Of a stretch of 64,000 nt of DNA, positions 15,263 through 29,000 are shown one piece after another. Below the pieces are notes generated by a model. That model was not told where the DNA came from, made no database searches, and was given only the letters and a program-made list of their open reading frames with translations. The stretch's first letter is position 1. Each line of letters opens with the position of its first letter. The position numbers and the translations under genes were made by a program. This stretch comes from Cyanoderma ruficeps (taxonomy: Eukaryota; Chordata; Aves; Passeriformes; Timaliidae), in the NCBI GenBank assembly GCA_008694505.1, contig VZDJ01000594.1:10562026-10626025 (forward strand). The letters run 5' to 3'.

Positions 15263-18200
15263 TGTGTGTCTGAACCACCAGACTGAGTGTTACGTAGCCT
15301 GGGGAAAACAGCAAGAACTGAACTGAAAAAAAAAATTAAAAAAAAAAAAAGAAGTCAAGAGCTGTAGGATGGTTTGTTGAGCAGAATTCCCTGTATTTTA
15401 GGTGATGCTAGCAAAACAGGTAAAAACTTCAGAGTGTCAAAAAGGCAGCAAGTTTAACTGTTCCTGCAGGATTGTTTCTACTGCTCATGGAAACACTCCT
15501 CTTGCTGCTGAGATGGCAGGTCCCATGCTCCAGCCATGCACATACATAAAACCTTCCGAAAGTCAAGCACTTCAGTCCCTCTACCCCGCCACCTGACCTG
15601 ATAACCAAAGCAAGAAGATAACTCATGCCTTGACAAGATTATACACTTAACCAGCTCATGAGTCAAACCTTTAAAACAACATATATCATTTCCTGGAAAA
15701 GACTAAAAACTCCCAAAGGTGCACAGAGCTACAGGCAAGTGCAAAAGACTTGGGCTGATTTTCATGTGTTTTTGGCAAGAGTACTGACACAGTCCTCCTC
15801 AGATGAGAGCAAGAATAAGCGTGTTTGCTGTAGATCTGACTGGGAAAAGTGAAGCACAAATGTTTTTATCTATTGTCTGAATACAAAGCAGCATGTGGTA
15901 ATACACTAATAAGCTCTGATGATAATCATCTTACAATTTATATAGTTATTTATTTTGAAGAAGCCAAGAGAAGGAGCCATACCCTACACTGACAAATGCT
16001 GTCAGGGCTCTGATTTAGTCACTGGTAGGAGGCTTATTTATATAAACATCTTCATATACACTGGGAAGACTGGTGGACTGACAGCACACACCAGTAATGC
16101 TGAGAGAGTCAGAAGTGTGGCTACTTCTGGGGCAGGTGGATGGGAAATAAAAAGAAACATTCATCCAAGGCCATCACTGAGGCTGAGCCTCCTCAGCAGA
16201 AAGTATTTTTTTTTTAGGAGGCAGAATAAACTGCATAAAACCCTATTTACCTGCCTGGACATAGAGATGGAGTGGAAGGGCTGAGCTACCCCCTTGGAGC
16301 AGCCAAGTAACATAAAACCACCAAATTCAGCTTAGTTTGTATGGCTGCCCCACAAAATGTAGGTAGTGTATCTAATCCCCTCCCTCATTACAAAACTTGC
16401 TCTGAATGCAAGTGGGTCTGAGCACAGCTTCTGAGCAGAGTTGTAGCTACAAAAGAAAATAATAAAAAATAAAATGGACCTCAGATAGTTGATTTTTGGA
16501 TGTGCTGGCACCCCTTTCTCTGGTTCCTGCTCTGCTGTCCTGGAGGCTGAGCTCCAGGGCGAGGGCTTTACAGAAGGTCAGCAAGCTCAGAACCTAGCCC
16601 TGGATTTGTAGCAGAGGTTAGTGCAATTAAAGACACCGGCTCCCTGACTGAGAAAACCAGCATGACAGTGATTTACAGTCTCCATGGCAACATGCAACAC
16701 AAATTGCTTAATTCTGTTATGAAACCTCCAGAAAAAGCTACAGCAGGGCCTGTGTAGGAACTACCAAGCTCCCTCCTCCTCTGCTGCAGTTCTCCAAAGC
16801 AGACAACTTCAGGGAGCCTACGTCCACTTCAGCAACAGGCTATGATTTAGCACATACTAATGTATAAGCATGGATGCTGATGATTACATCAACCCATGCC
16901 CAAGACAACTTTCCTATCATCTGCTTGGTTTGGTCCGTGGCTCTTCACCCACGGCCTGCCAGAGCTCTGCATAGCTGAGGACGCCAACCTCACCTGAGGA
17001 AGGCTATCAGCCACCGAGGCTGCCAACTACTCCCACGGTTGCAATTAAGAACTCTTCCTTTACCCACAACTCACTCGATTACACCCTTTTACCCGGCCAC
17101 TTTGTAAGCATTAGCAGCTCCACGCAGTGCCTGCAGGGCTGAAACTCTGCAAAATCTGAACACTTCCCTCTCTGTTCCTCTTGCAGACTGCTGGCTGCAG
17201 CCACACAACCACCACGACACACCCAGAGACGCCAGCCAGGTACCAAAATAGTTCAGCCCGATGTGTTGTAGGCAATCCCTTGGGCTGGGAACTACTAAGA
17301 ATCCTTGAAAGACAGGACATGCCCTTTTAGGAGGCTGCTGCTTCCCTTGAGTCATGCTGATCAGGACTGAATGAACTTCAGGAATTTCTCCCTCAAGTCC
17401 CAAGCCTCCAAGAGCCACAGGACTTGTAGGTGTATGAAAAACCAGTGCCAATCATTATTAAATAAAGATTATTAACTCTTAGCCAAGTTTTCTCCAGCCT
17501 GCCAGATTTCCTTCCCAGTCAATGCCTCCAAAAGGATACACCGAACAAAAGCTGGACCGTGTTCCAGTCTTTAGTGGGAAGTCAGCGTGGAACAGATCTG
17601 TCATGTGGGAAGCCAGAATCTGATGCCCTTTGTAGTTCTGGCATTAAGTTTTTCAAAACACAAGTGAAATTTCAAGTCTCTGACGTTTTCTAAGAAGGCA
17701 GATTCTAACAGGTGCTCCCAACTCCCATCAGCTTCCGGATCTGACGGAGCCCAGCACCTGGTAAGACCTGCACAGGAAATTACAGGGATTTCCTTTTGGA
17801 GCAGTGATCAAAGCACTATCAGATTGCTACTAAAAGGGAGGAAAAAAAAAAAAAAAGAAAGCCTTAAACCAACTGTCGTTTAAAATAAAATCCTCTACCA
17901 AGCAATAAAGAGCTGAAACTGGCTGGGCTTTGAATGTGGGGGGATGTAACTGTGGGTCCTAGAAGTGGCCTCTCCAATTCTCTTCCTGTGCAAAAAGATG
18001 CTGTACCCCAAGTGTTGTGTTCCCTGAACTGCTCACTGGCTTCCTATGCCAGCCAGACCTTTTCTCCCTTTCAACCCAAAATTGCATCACCTCCCCCACC
18101 ACACAGATGCTGCTCAGATTTACTGTAAGAAAAGAAAACGCACCGGGGGAGTAATGAAGCACTTGAGATTCACACAAAAGGCAGCTAAAGGCAGTAGCTG

Positions 18201-21200
18201 CATGATGAATACTTAGTAGTTATTTCAGGAAACACGGAATTATAGCCTGAACAAATAATAATAATAAAAAGCCACGTCACTGGAAATGGCTTAGGTAGTA
18301 GGTGGCTCCCCCAACTTCCCCCTCTGTAAATCCCTGAGTGATGTAAGGAGAAGCCCTTGCTGTAGAACTGAGCAGCAGCTTTCCTGTGGCCAGGCTGGCT
18401 TCAGGGACTCACTTGTTTTTACTGGGAAGCACGTGCTTGTCGGTGTCCCAGTCTGTATGTAAGTGCAGCACAGCATGAGTCAATCATACTGACAAATGTC
18501 ATCCAAAATCAACTCTGCTCCTTCTCCCAACTCCTCCTCCACCTCCCACAAAAACTCCATTAATCTTCAGCCTGTTTCCCTTGGTGATGTAGTGCCCTTT
18601 TCAAAATAAGAAGAGTTCTGTCACTCTGACAAGCCAACGGTCAGGTGCAGAAGCCAGATTGGGTTTTTTCATTATTATTATTAAAAACAGCACTTCGGTC
18701 AGATTTGGGTCATTTGTAGTTACAGCTCTGCCACAACCAGTTCTGTAGAAGGATACAGTTATGTGACCAGAAAGCAGCTACACAAGATCCACTCCTGTAT
18801 CTCTAAGAGACCTCAAATAAAACTGTATGGTTGCCAGTTTCGGGGTGTCCACTGGAGGCTGATCCAAGCCTTTTACCAAGGTATGAAATGAGCATCCTAC
18901 TCAGTAACTGGAGCCTGGCTCAGCTATCCTTACTTCCATTGCTTCTTGTGTGTTTAAATGCACCATCCCTTTCCTTACCCATTTATTTCCAAAGCTCTCA
19001 GGAGACCTCAGGGGATGACAGATTCCTGTATTACTCTTGCAAATTCCTTGCTAATGAGGCCAGGAAGGCCTCTCCTATGTTATCATGGAACCAATGAAGC
19101 TGACCTAAACATACTGTAGCAAAAAAGCAGATAGCCAAGATGTTCCCCTGCCCTGCCCAGGCAGAGATAACACAGCAAGAATTTAGTGGAGGAAGCGGCT
19201 TCGAATTCCAATAGCTGCCCTTCCTGCTCACACAATCCCTGGAAATGGGCAGCTTCCCTCCTACACATCCCAGCCTGCTGACACACCAATAGAAAAGACC
19301 CCAAATTCACTGCCCTGGGTGGTTTTGCTGCTCTTAGTACGACTCAGGTTTCTGAAGCAACAGCCCAGTGCTTCAGCAACGCCCTGTTTGCAGTCCAGGT
19401 GTTCTGCTGCCTGCGTGCAGCCCTGATGCTAGCAATGCATGGCACAGCCAGATGTGCATGGCACAGCCCTCCCAGCCTCAACCAGCATCACCTTGGGCAG
19501 GTGGAAGTGGTCCAGGCAGTGAATTCCTGTGCTGCAGCACGGAGCTGTGAGAGCATCCCACGCAGCACCAAGGACTGCCCAGCATGGACCTCCTCACAGC
19601 TCCACGCTGCCTTCCCCACATCAGTCCCAAAGCCCCTGCCAAAACAAGGGGTGCATCTACCCCTCTCTGCCCAGCTCCTTGATGGGTCATTGCCCTGCAG
19701 CCCTATGGGCACCATGCTGTCCACACATGGCTGAGTCAAGGCACAGACTTCATGGCACCTATGGATGCTTTGGAGATGATTAATGGATAGAAAGGGTACA
19801 GGGCCACTTCATTCCAGTCACCCTCCTGCAAATCAATCAATGCATTTGGCTCCAAGCTTGTCTTCCAGTCAGGCTCAATTCAGTATTTAATGCTTTTTAC
19901 ATCTCCAGTGTTGCTACCGGATGTCTTTCAGGATGTAAATGGCTTTTTAAAGACTCCCTTCCCTCCTGGCAAACACACTTTGCATCTCTTAGACAGCTGC
20001 AAAGAGCTGAAGGCTGTGAAGTTCCCTGGTAATAGCATTTCCACTATGGGATGGGTGAATCCTATCAAGTCCAAGGGACAGATGAAGGAAGGTGAGGAGA
20101 GTGGGGCTATTTCCAAAACTTGTCCTCTACCTTTTTCTTTTTCAAAGCTTGACTCATGTCTATGTCCTTCCTAGGCAAAAAGACTATTGTTGTACATATC
20201 CTCTGGAAAAAAGGACACATAGCCTGTTCACTTTGCATCACAATGTTCCCTGAAATTATCTGTGAGCTATGGGGCAGCACTGTAGTTCTACACCCCAAGG
20301 CACAGGGCAGGCTTGTAGGGATCTCTATAAATTTTCCCAAGGTCTTGGATCAAGGACAGTCCTTCCAGCTCCCCACAACACATCTAATGCTCTCTTACAG
20401 GTACAGAAGAACAGAAAGTATGCTGGTCTGTAATGCTGGAGATTTAGTAGAGCTTCACCAGCATGGACTTCAGAAGATGAAGGAACAGCTATTTCCCAAA
20501 TTTACCCAAATAGGCACATGGCCTATTTTATTTAGAATTTAATGACGCTAAATCCCAGAACTGTGTGGAAGGCTATTCCAGGCATTTCCCAGGTCCATGT
20601 CATTACTCTGTCACTTGGAAGACTCCAAGATCTCATCACTGGGCCAGGACCCATAACAGTAATTTTTTCCAGGCTCGTTACAGTGTCTGCCAAGAGCATA
20701 AGCCTCTTATTTATATAGAGCATGCTGGGGAGGTGACTCCATACTTGGCAAATCCAACTGCTTGTCTCAAAGAGGAGGGTGGGCAGAACTCAGGGCTGGG
20801 TACAGGGATGAGGAGTGGGATGAAGGGTGGATGCACAGGCCCCTCTTCTGCCTCACACATGGTGATACAGGGTTTTGCAAAGCCACAGCATTCCACTGAA
20901 CCTGCCTGAGGTCAGGGTGCACATACACTGCCAGCATCCCAGCCATGTGCCAGGCCAGCCTTGCTGTCTCTTCCTAGCCCCTCTCTTTGGCAAACCCCTT
21001 GGCTGTCAGCTCCCTTCCCTGCTCCTTCTGCTCTGTGCCAAGCTGGTGGCAAACACACACCTTGACACTCAAACCAGTGGGCAACTGGCCAAACCATCCC
21101 TGAGGCACAGAGACTCAAGTCCACTTTCCTATCAAGTGCCTTCACCCTGCCAGCACTGGAGAGAAGCATCCCCTGAGAATACCCCCTCAGAAGAGAGGTA

Positions 21201-21770
21201 CCATGGCCCCAGCTGGTGCTGCTTAGTACCTGCACTTTGTTGTTGAATGCCCAAGTTACATCTCAGGTGTTGTGAGTGGATGAATCCATAGAGCAGCAGC
21301 TGAAAATCAACACGTCTTTGAAAGCACCCTGTAAGTCAACTGACCCCAACTTTAGACCCCTGTGGCCACTCCTCAACCCCAGTTTCAGCAGAGATCTGCA
21401 TCAGGATACCCTAATTCTGGTTCCTTCTACACTCAGCCTAAATTCTCTGCCTTAACTCTTAAATCATTCAACTTGAAGCCGTGTGGGAGGGTATATATGT
21501 ACATTCATTAACACTTCCATTATGCCCTGTGGTTTGGCAGGTGGTGCTGCATTATGGATTTAAACAGTGCCAGCAAGCAAATCTACAGCACTTCACTGGA
21601 TTAGCATGCTATGGGAAATCATACCTCAAAAGTGTTTTGTACTCTCCTGAAGCAGCTCGGATGAACGAGGCAACAGCAGGGCTCCAACCACCACTACACT
21701 GTGCAATCACATCAGAAATTCACCCACAACTTCAGGGGAAGATAACCCCCCTCAAAACTCAATTACCATT

Positions 21771-21782
21771 GGGGGGGGGGGG
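21771..21782 (+). repeat. homopolymer G12
   Basis: There are twelve consecutive G bases between CCATT and AGCGGG. It is a likely assembly or sequencing weak point. Confidence 0.95.
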
Positions 21783-22273
21783 AGCGGGAAGGAAAAGAAG
21801 AAAGCAACAGCAGATTCTCTTGCCAGTTAAAGGAAAAGAGAGGCACACCTGCTTCTGCCGCAAAGCATCTTTCACACACCAAACAGTAACATCTGCTTTT
21901 GCCCTATAAACTGTTTTCACATGGGAGAAACACACCACACTTGGTTATACTCATTTCAGAAGTCAGCTTTCAAGGTACACAGCACCCCACGCCCAGTGTG
22001 ATCAGTGTGATGCCTCCTTCTGTCTTATCATCAGGCTGACACTGACAGATTTGCAGAAATTGCACGGTCAGATTCCTTGAGAGGACGCTGTCCCAGAGGG
22101 AATAAGGAGATGTGCTGGGCTACAGAGCAACACAGGCCGTGAACACACCACTGAGTCTTGGCAAAGGGGCAGGTAAGGACCTTTGATAGGACAAGAGGAT
22201 AAAGCATCAGTTAAACACTGGTATTGCCACACTGCTTGTCATTTTCTGGGGCTGGACCACACTCACCTTTCCT

Positions 22274-22373
22274 TACCTGAGTGGTACTACAGTGCCAGTG
22301 TACACTGCAGCTGTACCTGAGTGGTACAGAGCTCCTACAAGGGTACAGCACTTGTGCTTTACCTGAGCAGTGG
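22274..22373 (+). repeat. threefold local repeat TACCTGAG(T/C)(G/A)G
   Basis: TACCTGAGTGGTAC occurs at 22274-22287 and 22314-22327, and a diverged copy TACCTGAGCAGTGG at 22360-22373. Spacings are 40 and 46 bases. It lies in MRAS intron 1. Confidence 0.7.
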
Positions 22374-25300
22374 GAAGGGTCACTTCACAGGTAAGACCAC
22401 ACATGAACCAAATAAAGCAAAGTAACTGGACAAAGTTTCTGAGTCTAGACTATTAAAGTAAATCAAGAGCTACCTTCAAAGAAGAATCCCTGTTCCTTGA
22501 TTAGCTCTTCCAGATCATTGCTTTGGTTAAATTACTCTGCTCTCCTTTTCCATCAGATACTCAGAAGAATCTGTGCAAGGAAAAGATGTTCAATCTCCTA
22601 AAGACCATGACTGAGAAATTCCAAAGAAATGTTTGGGTTCTGCCAAGACCCATTTTTAACTTCCATCCACCACACAGCTCTGAAGTACAGCTATCCTGCT
22701 GCAAAGTTGTAACCAAGTCAATACACCAAGGTTCCTTCCCAAAACCAGTGGGATGAAGCATTATGTTGCTGTAGCCTTAGGGTAGATCTCATGCCATTCC
22801 TATGCAAGTACAGTGCCATTATTTTTAAACACCAAGCAAAGAGATTATGGATTACCCTTAGTCTTGGCAATCCAGGTAAATCTCTCATTTGCATCATATT
22901 TTACATACCAGACTCAGCAAACAGCAAAAAAATTTGGATTTGACCCTTCTTTGTACTGCAGGGTTCACTGCAAGGGACATAGACCCTTACATGGAGTTAC
23001 CCTCTTACGCTTCAGCATCTTCAATGACACTTCAGACTTAAAATCTTAAATAAAACACAACTATAGATATTGGGTTTTTTACATTGACCTAGTGAGTGAT
23101 AATACAGCATGGGGTGATTTAACCTGATGGCATCTTGACACATCTCTACATATAGAAATCTCTATTAAAAGCATAGAGAGAGATAGTTTTCAAGGCAGCC
23201 ACTTGAAAAAAAAATAAAATAAATAAAGCCCCAAAGCATTAAGGCCTTGTAAGGGACAAGATTACTTTCATCCTGCCACAGCATGTTTCAATTTAACCAC
23301 TGCATCTCTCAGCACTTTTGGTTCATATTCTTTTACCACACAGAGACACAAGTTTGGTATACGCCCAGCCTTAGGAAGGGGAAATGGTATTTTGGGTCAC
23401 CAGTTCCACCCACGGTGTCCACCCACCCCTCCACTCAACAAGGCTTTTGAAGGGCACCAGTCCCAAACAGGAACCAGAATACATTAGCCTGGGGTCAGGA
23501 GGGCTTGAGGAGCCTGAGGTTGGGAGATATTTAAGGAGTTTTTTGGGGCCAAGTGTCTTTGTTAGCAAGTCCCTCACCTCCTGCTGCCCATGAGGACACC
23601 CTGCCCAGGGCTGCTGGCATGTCTGCCCCAACCATGGACACTAGCAGGCATTTCCTCAGCCCTTTTGTCATTGTCTTGAAGGTGGCAGACCTCCAATCAC
23701 TGCCCAAGTTTAGCAGTTCTTCACTGCTCAGGCTGAGACAGCTCCTCTTTCTCTCTTTCCACCTCTCAGCTATGCCAGTCCAACTTCAGGAGTCTTCCCA
23801 AGCCCACATGAACTGCAGCTCCTGTTACTTTGCTCTATTCTCTTTTCCCCCAAACCAGAAAACTGCTCCCAATGTTTTGTGCAGTAGAAGAATTTATTCT
23901 TATGCTGCACAAAACCAAACAGATGCTTTGACACAGGATATGCCCAAAAACATAATTTTTCTGCTTTGCTTCGACAGCCTAGCATTTATTTCCATATTCT
24001 TGTGAGGTTAATATGTAAACAACAGAGAGTAACTTGCTGTGCTCAGGAGACCTTAAAATAAGAGTTCTATTTCTCTGTCCTCCTGGATCCTGTAAGTCAT
24101 CCCCCTGAGGTTCAAAGAGTTTCTGAAACTCATAATTTAAAAATCCATGGAATAAAAACGGGGTTGCTGGAGATCTTTACCAACAAAAAAAGTAGACTGA
24201 AACTGTTCTGTTATTTAATAATTCAAATCCCAGTTGCCTAATTAAACAGGCTTGCTACATTGCAAAAAGAATAAGGAATGATACATTCTCTTAGCTAACT
24301 TTGCGGGTTAACATGAAAACCTTTTCATGCTCCACAGGCATTTGGTCCAAGTCAAACTTTTGAAGACAGACTTAATACTCCACAAGTAAATCTCATCTAA
24401 CAAAACCCCTGCTGCTCTGAGGACTAAGGTGATGCAGCAGCTTGTCAGGATCTTTGTGCTTCGTGGAGCTATTTTGCAGGATGCACAGAGGAAGCGATGC
24501 CCAGCCGAGCATCTTAACAGAGCATTCAGTATCTCTTTGGACCTGCCCAAAGTTCAAGAAAAGCAAATGGTCTGCACAGTTCCTCATGCCTGACATATTC
24601 TCTGCAGATTAGATCTGAAAGCATCCACAGCATGTGGAGGAAACAGAAGTCCCTCTCAGAGCACTCTGCCCTTGAGCTACAGAATATTTTCTTAGGAAAG
24701 TGCTGCAAGTACTCACTCAAGTCCACCTCATTGCTACAGCTGATCACAACCTCTGCACTTGCTAGTTCTGAGCCATGATCCTTCCAGCTACCACCAAGGT
24801 CTCCTCAAGTGGCAGTGAAGTGCACAGAGTGGGCTCAAGCAATATCTGCCTTGCTCTCCAAGGGCAGCTGTGTCAGATGCAGGCAGGTACTTTAACGGCG
24901 AGATCATGCACTATTCTGAGAGCTACAACAGCAGTGTTTGACCTTGCACTGTTGCACAAAAACAATTCACAACAGCTGAGGGTTTTTCCAGAGCACTGGG
25001 GCATGTCTCCTCCTGTTCCAAGGTTAGTTAGGGATTCTTGTCCCCACGAAACATCAGCAGCCACCAAACCAGCCTTGGTCAGCAACTGCAGCTCAGCAGG
25101 CACTACTGAGCCAAAGGGACTCCTTCAGTGATCTCGCCACTCCCAGTTCATCACCCTACAGCACAAGCTCTGTGGATGCCCTTTGTGACTCTTTCTGGGA
25201 TTGAATGCTTGGTACTGAATAACTTCTTCCAAATAGTTCTGCTTTATAGATGTATGCTCCCCACCCGCCAAGTGTTGCACTTAGGCTGTGCCACCAACAC

Positions 25301-25970
25301 TTTCATAGCAAGTATTACACAAGACATCAGCTACATATTTTCTGAAGATCACAATCTCCACTAAACTGCCAGCTGTATATGCAGACCACTCAAGAGCTAT
25401 CTGGGTATGCTAAGTACAGATGACAGACCTGATAACAGTCTGGATGTGTCCAAGAGATTAAATTCCATCTGCATCCTGCTACTTTTGTCATTCAGTACCC
25501 CTTCAGAGTCTGTATTTCAACAACCAACTGGTAAAGAGCTTGTATCACAGGATCACAAATTTACAGAAAAAAAACCTTTAAATGCTTTTTTGAAGTCACC
25601 TGAAGATGTGCTACAGTGGGGGTTTTAATACTTCTTTAAGTGTGAAGGCCAGTTCAAGAAAAAACTGGATGGCATGCCCACTACACTGATGTCCATTAAC
25701 ATCCTTTTAATCTGGGTTGGGTGGGTCTTTGTTCCAGCTACTGCCTATTGGACTTACCATGAGGCTTAGTACTTCCAGCAATGCAAAGGGCAGAACCTGT
25801 TCAAAAGCTTTTCAACCTCTCTTTTATTTGCAAAATGAACAAGTATTCGTTTCCATAAACCAGAATATGCCTTGCACTGGAAAATGGAACAGGCTGCAAT
25901 AGTGTACCACTCAAAACTGTATTGAAGGAAGTTCACACACATTTATTTTCATACTGACATGACCAATTCT

Positions 25971-26037
25971 CAAAAAACCCCAAAAAAACCAAAAAACCCA
26001 AAACCAAAACAAATCACAAGAAAACAAATTAAAAAAG
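25971..26037. repeat. A/C-rich low-complexity tract
   Basis: Runs of A are broken by CC or CCC for about 65 bases. It has the same character as tracts at 13.38, 32.6 and 32.75 kb and is the complement type of the T/G tracts near 10.9 and 11.9 kb. Confidence 0.85.
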
Positions 26038-29000
26038 AAGACTTTGCTTTAATAATTATTTTTTGCTCACTTCAAAACCTCCTCCTTACAGTAAGTGGAT
26101 AAAACAGAGGAACTGTGGAGCCTCTTGCTGTTGCTAAATCTGCATTTTTTGGACACATGGCGCTGTCAGGGTTTGTTCACAGTGTCCCTCTCTATACTCC
26201 ATTGTTGGCTCCCAGCAGTGAAACCCTGATCCCAGTCCTTCCTATAGCTGTGCCAGGGGCTGAGGCATGCTGGCAAGCAGACGTTTTGAAAGCTGAATTC
26301 ACTGGTGCTCTCAATCAGATCGCAATTTTATTAAAGAACTTTTAAATAAAACAAACTCCAACATTTGCACTTCATAATTAAGTGGAAGCCAACTGAATTA
26401 GTGTCAAGACATGCCATAAGTGAAAGTATCCAAGCCCTGGCATCCCTGTATCCCTACGCAGCTCTGAAAGGGAAGCTCCAGCAGCAGATCCCAACATTAC
26501 ACCTCCTTGGGACTGCAGCTCCTGTGGAGGAGCAGGAGAAGCCAAGACATGGCAGGCTCTGCCTGCTCCCACTCAGGGTGCAGGTACCCATTCCTGTGGT
26601 GCTGCAGGCACGGCCTGGAAGGCACAGCAATATCCCTGCCCTGGCAGCAACCCAGGTGTGACTTTCCAGAGGCAGAGCAATAACTGCTGGGAGCAAGTCA
26701 AGCTCCTGCCCAGCCCAGGAGAGTCAGCAGCACTGAGCACTCCTGGGTTTCCCAAGAGGAATATTGCACTGTAACCCACACACAGTGCATGACATGGGCC
26801 TTGAGCGAGGCACAGCATGACTTGCAGCTGACTTCAGCGGGCTTTAGTTTGATCTGTAAATCCTCTAGACACTTCACAAGAATGTTGCTCAACTCCCACT
26901 GCCTTCAGCCTCACAAGAGGTAGACATAAATACTTAGCATTAGCATAGCTCCCCGTGACTCATTTTTTCTCCTTTTTAAATATAGCATCCTATAAACGTG
27001 GATACATTCTGAGCAATAAAACTCACATTGTTACTATTCATGATGCAACCATAACAAAAAAATTCCTCCTGCCAGCTTTGGACAGCTTCCTTCACCAAAT
27101 CCCAAACATGGTGACCCTCACACAGCTGAGATGGAGTAGTGGAGGCTCTGCTCCATCAGGGAGCCCGGGCAGCACAGGGACTCAGCACTGTGGCAGCAGA
27201 CGTGGAGCTGGGCACAAAGCTCCATCATCAACACAGCCATTCGTATCAACTTTATTAAGAGCAGAGCTGGCTCTGGGTGCAGGAAGAGCAGGGATTTTCC
27301 AGAGAGGAATGGAGTTTCAGCAGCTGAAAAGCAGTGTGTGCCAGCCTTGGGGAAGCCACTCACTGAAGAAGTGGCAGTGGAGGCATCTCTAGCTGGGGGA
27401 TGCTCCCTACTCTTCATCTTCCCCCAGATATACATCAGCTCCCTCCCTCCATCCCCAGACTTGACCTTTCTTCCTTAGAAAAGCCAAACCCACATTGTCT
27501 AGCCAAGCAAATGCCACAAGCTGCTTCAGAAGCACTGAGAGAGAACCAGATGGGAAAAGCAAGGACCAGAGCTTTTTGATTTTCATGGGAATTGAGACCC
27601 AGTTTCAGCATCCTCCTGTCTGTCCTGCTGCAGACTTTCTTGCGTGATCAATCCTTCATGCTGTGTTTAGCTTTACTGAATACTTCAGTTTACTAGCTGT
27701 ACAAACGAGATAAAGAGCAGGTCCCTATCTCACAGGTATGTTGCAAAACAAATAGATTTTGCATTACAAGTGTTACAGGAATGCTTTAAAACTTGCATAA
27801 GTATTAAGACTAATCTATCACTGCTCAAAAAGAACCCCAGGACTGATAGCAAATTAAAAATCTTACCTACACAAACATTAGAGTATGCAAGACTGTTTTC
27901 TTAGTTTATCTTTTTCTTCTGATAACCATGTTTGCCCCAGTGTCTTGAGCTGTTCTAGCCACAAGCTGTTTAAGTGCACCAAATCCTATCTAGAGAAATA
28001 GATAGCTTTGCTCTGTCTACAACAACAACTGAAACATCAGTCATCCTCTCAGCTGTCCTAAAGAAATAACTGAAAAAGCATGCCCATATCCATCCTGCTG
28101 TCAGGTGACTGAAAACTACATTTTTACCTCTTGGACCTCTCTTAGTAGGATTACCCATGAGAATTTATTTACCACAGTATTTATCTAATTGTTTCTCCAA
28201 CATTCTTATTTCATATCTGAAATGAGTGGAGTGGCAGAGCTGCCACTCATCCTAGAAACTGGCATTTTAAAGACAAGCTAAACAGAAGCCTTTGCTTAAA
28301 ACTTCCAGTAGAGTGTGTAGCTTGAAAAACTAATTCCTATTTAAAATAATGACTAAGGCTCTGAGGAATCTAACTCCCAGAGTCACACAGGTAGTTTTGA
28401 ATATGTTACCCTTTCAGAGTAATTATGCCATCAAAGTTCCAGTCAAAAGCTGATGAGCATTACTAATATATGCTGATGAGAGAGCCTTGAACGTGAAAGA
28501 CCTTCTTGGTTTATTTACACTCCAGTAAATCGGAAAGCACACCAAGACTTATTCTCACATACAAGAGTAACAGACCTGACCACAAGGGGCATTTAAGGAG
28601 GTTAACCCTGCCCAGGGAGCAGGTTTACTGTAAACTGGCTGCAAGCTGATGCTGTTGTACTTGTTTTCACTGGAGATGATGAAAACTTGGAGCAGCTGTT
28701 TGGACTTCAGTGGACTAGCACCAGTCACTACATAAAACAGTGGTCTGGCCTATTACCTGAATCATTACAAGTCACCATTCAGATGCAAAATAGTCTCCAG
28801 GCAGTCCTCAGTGACATTCATCTCTAGACCAAGAACTAGGCAGATGCAGTCAAGAGCTGGGATGAAGGAAGAATAAGCAATTTTTACCGCCCTGCATAAA
28901 GTTATATATTTGGTAAAACACTCTTTGCAGAAGCAGACCTTCTCAAAGAGACGGCAGGGCAGGCATTGTGTTATTTGGGAGAAGGTGAGGGAGTGCCAGG

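Noticed and set aside
20156..20542. 128-codon plus-strand frame
   Set aside because: No family resemblance; intronic; no supporting splice signals.
21481..21909. 142-codon plus-strand frame including the G12 run
   Set aside because: It runs through a homopolymer and low-complexity RKRRKQQQ sequence; no domain recognised.
23553..24005. 150-codon plus-strand frame
   Set aside because: Composition (S, L, P, H scattered) is not protein-like, and no homolog or splice context was recognised.
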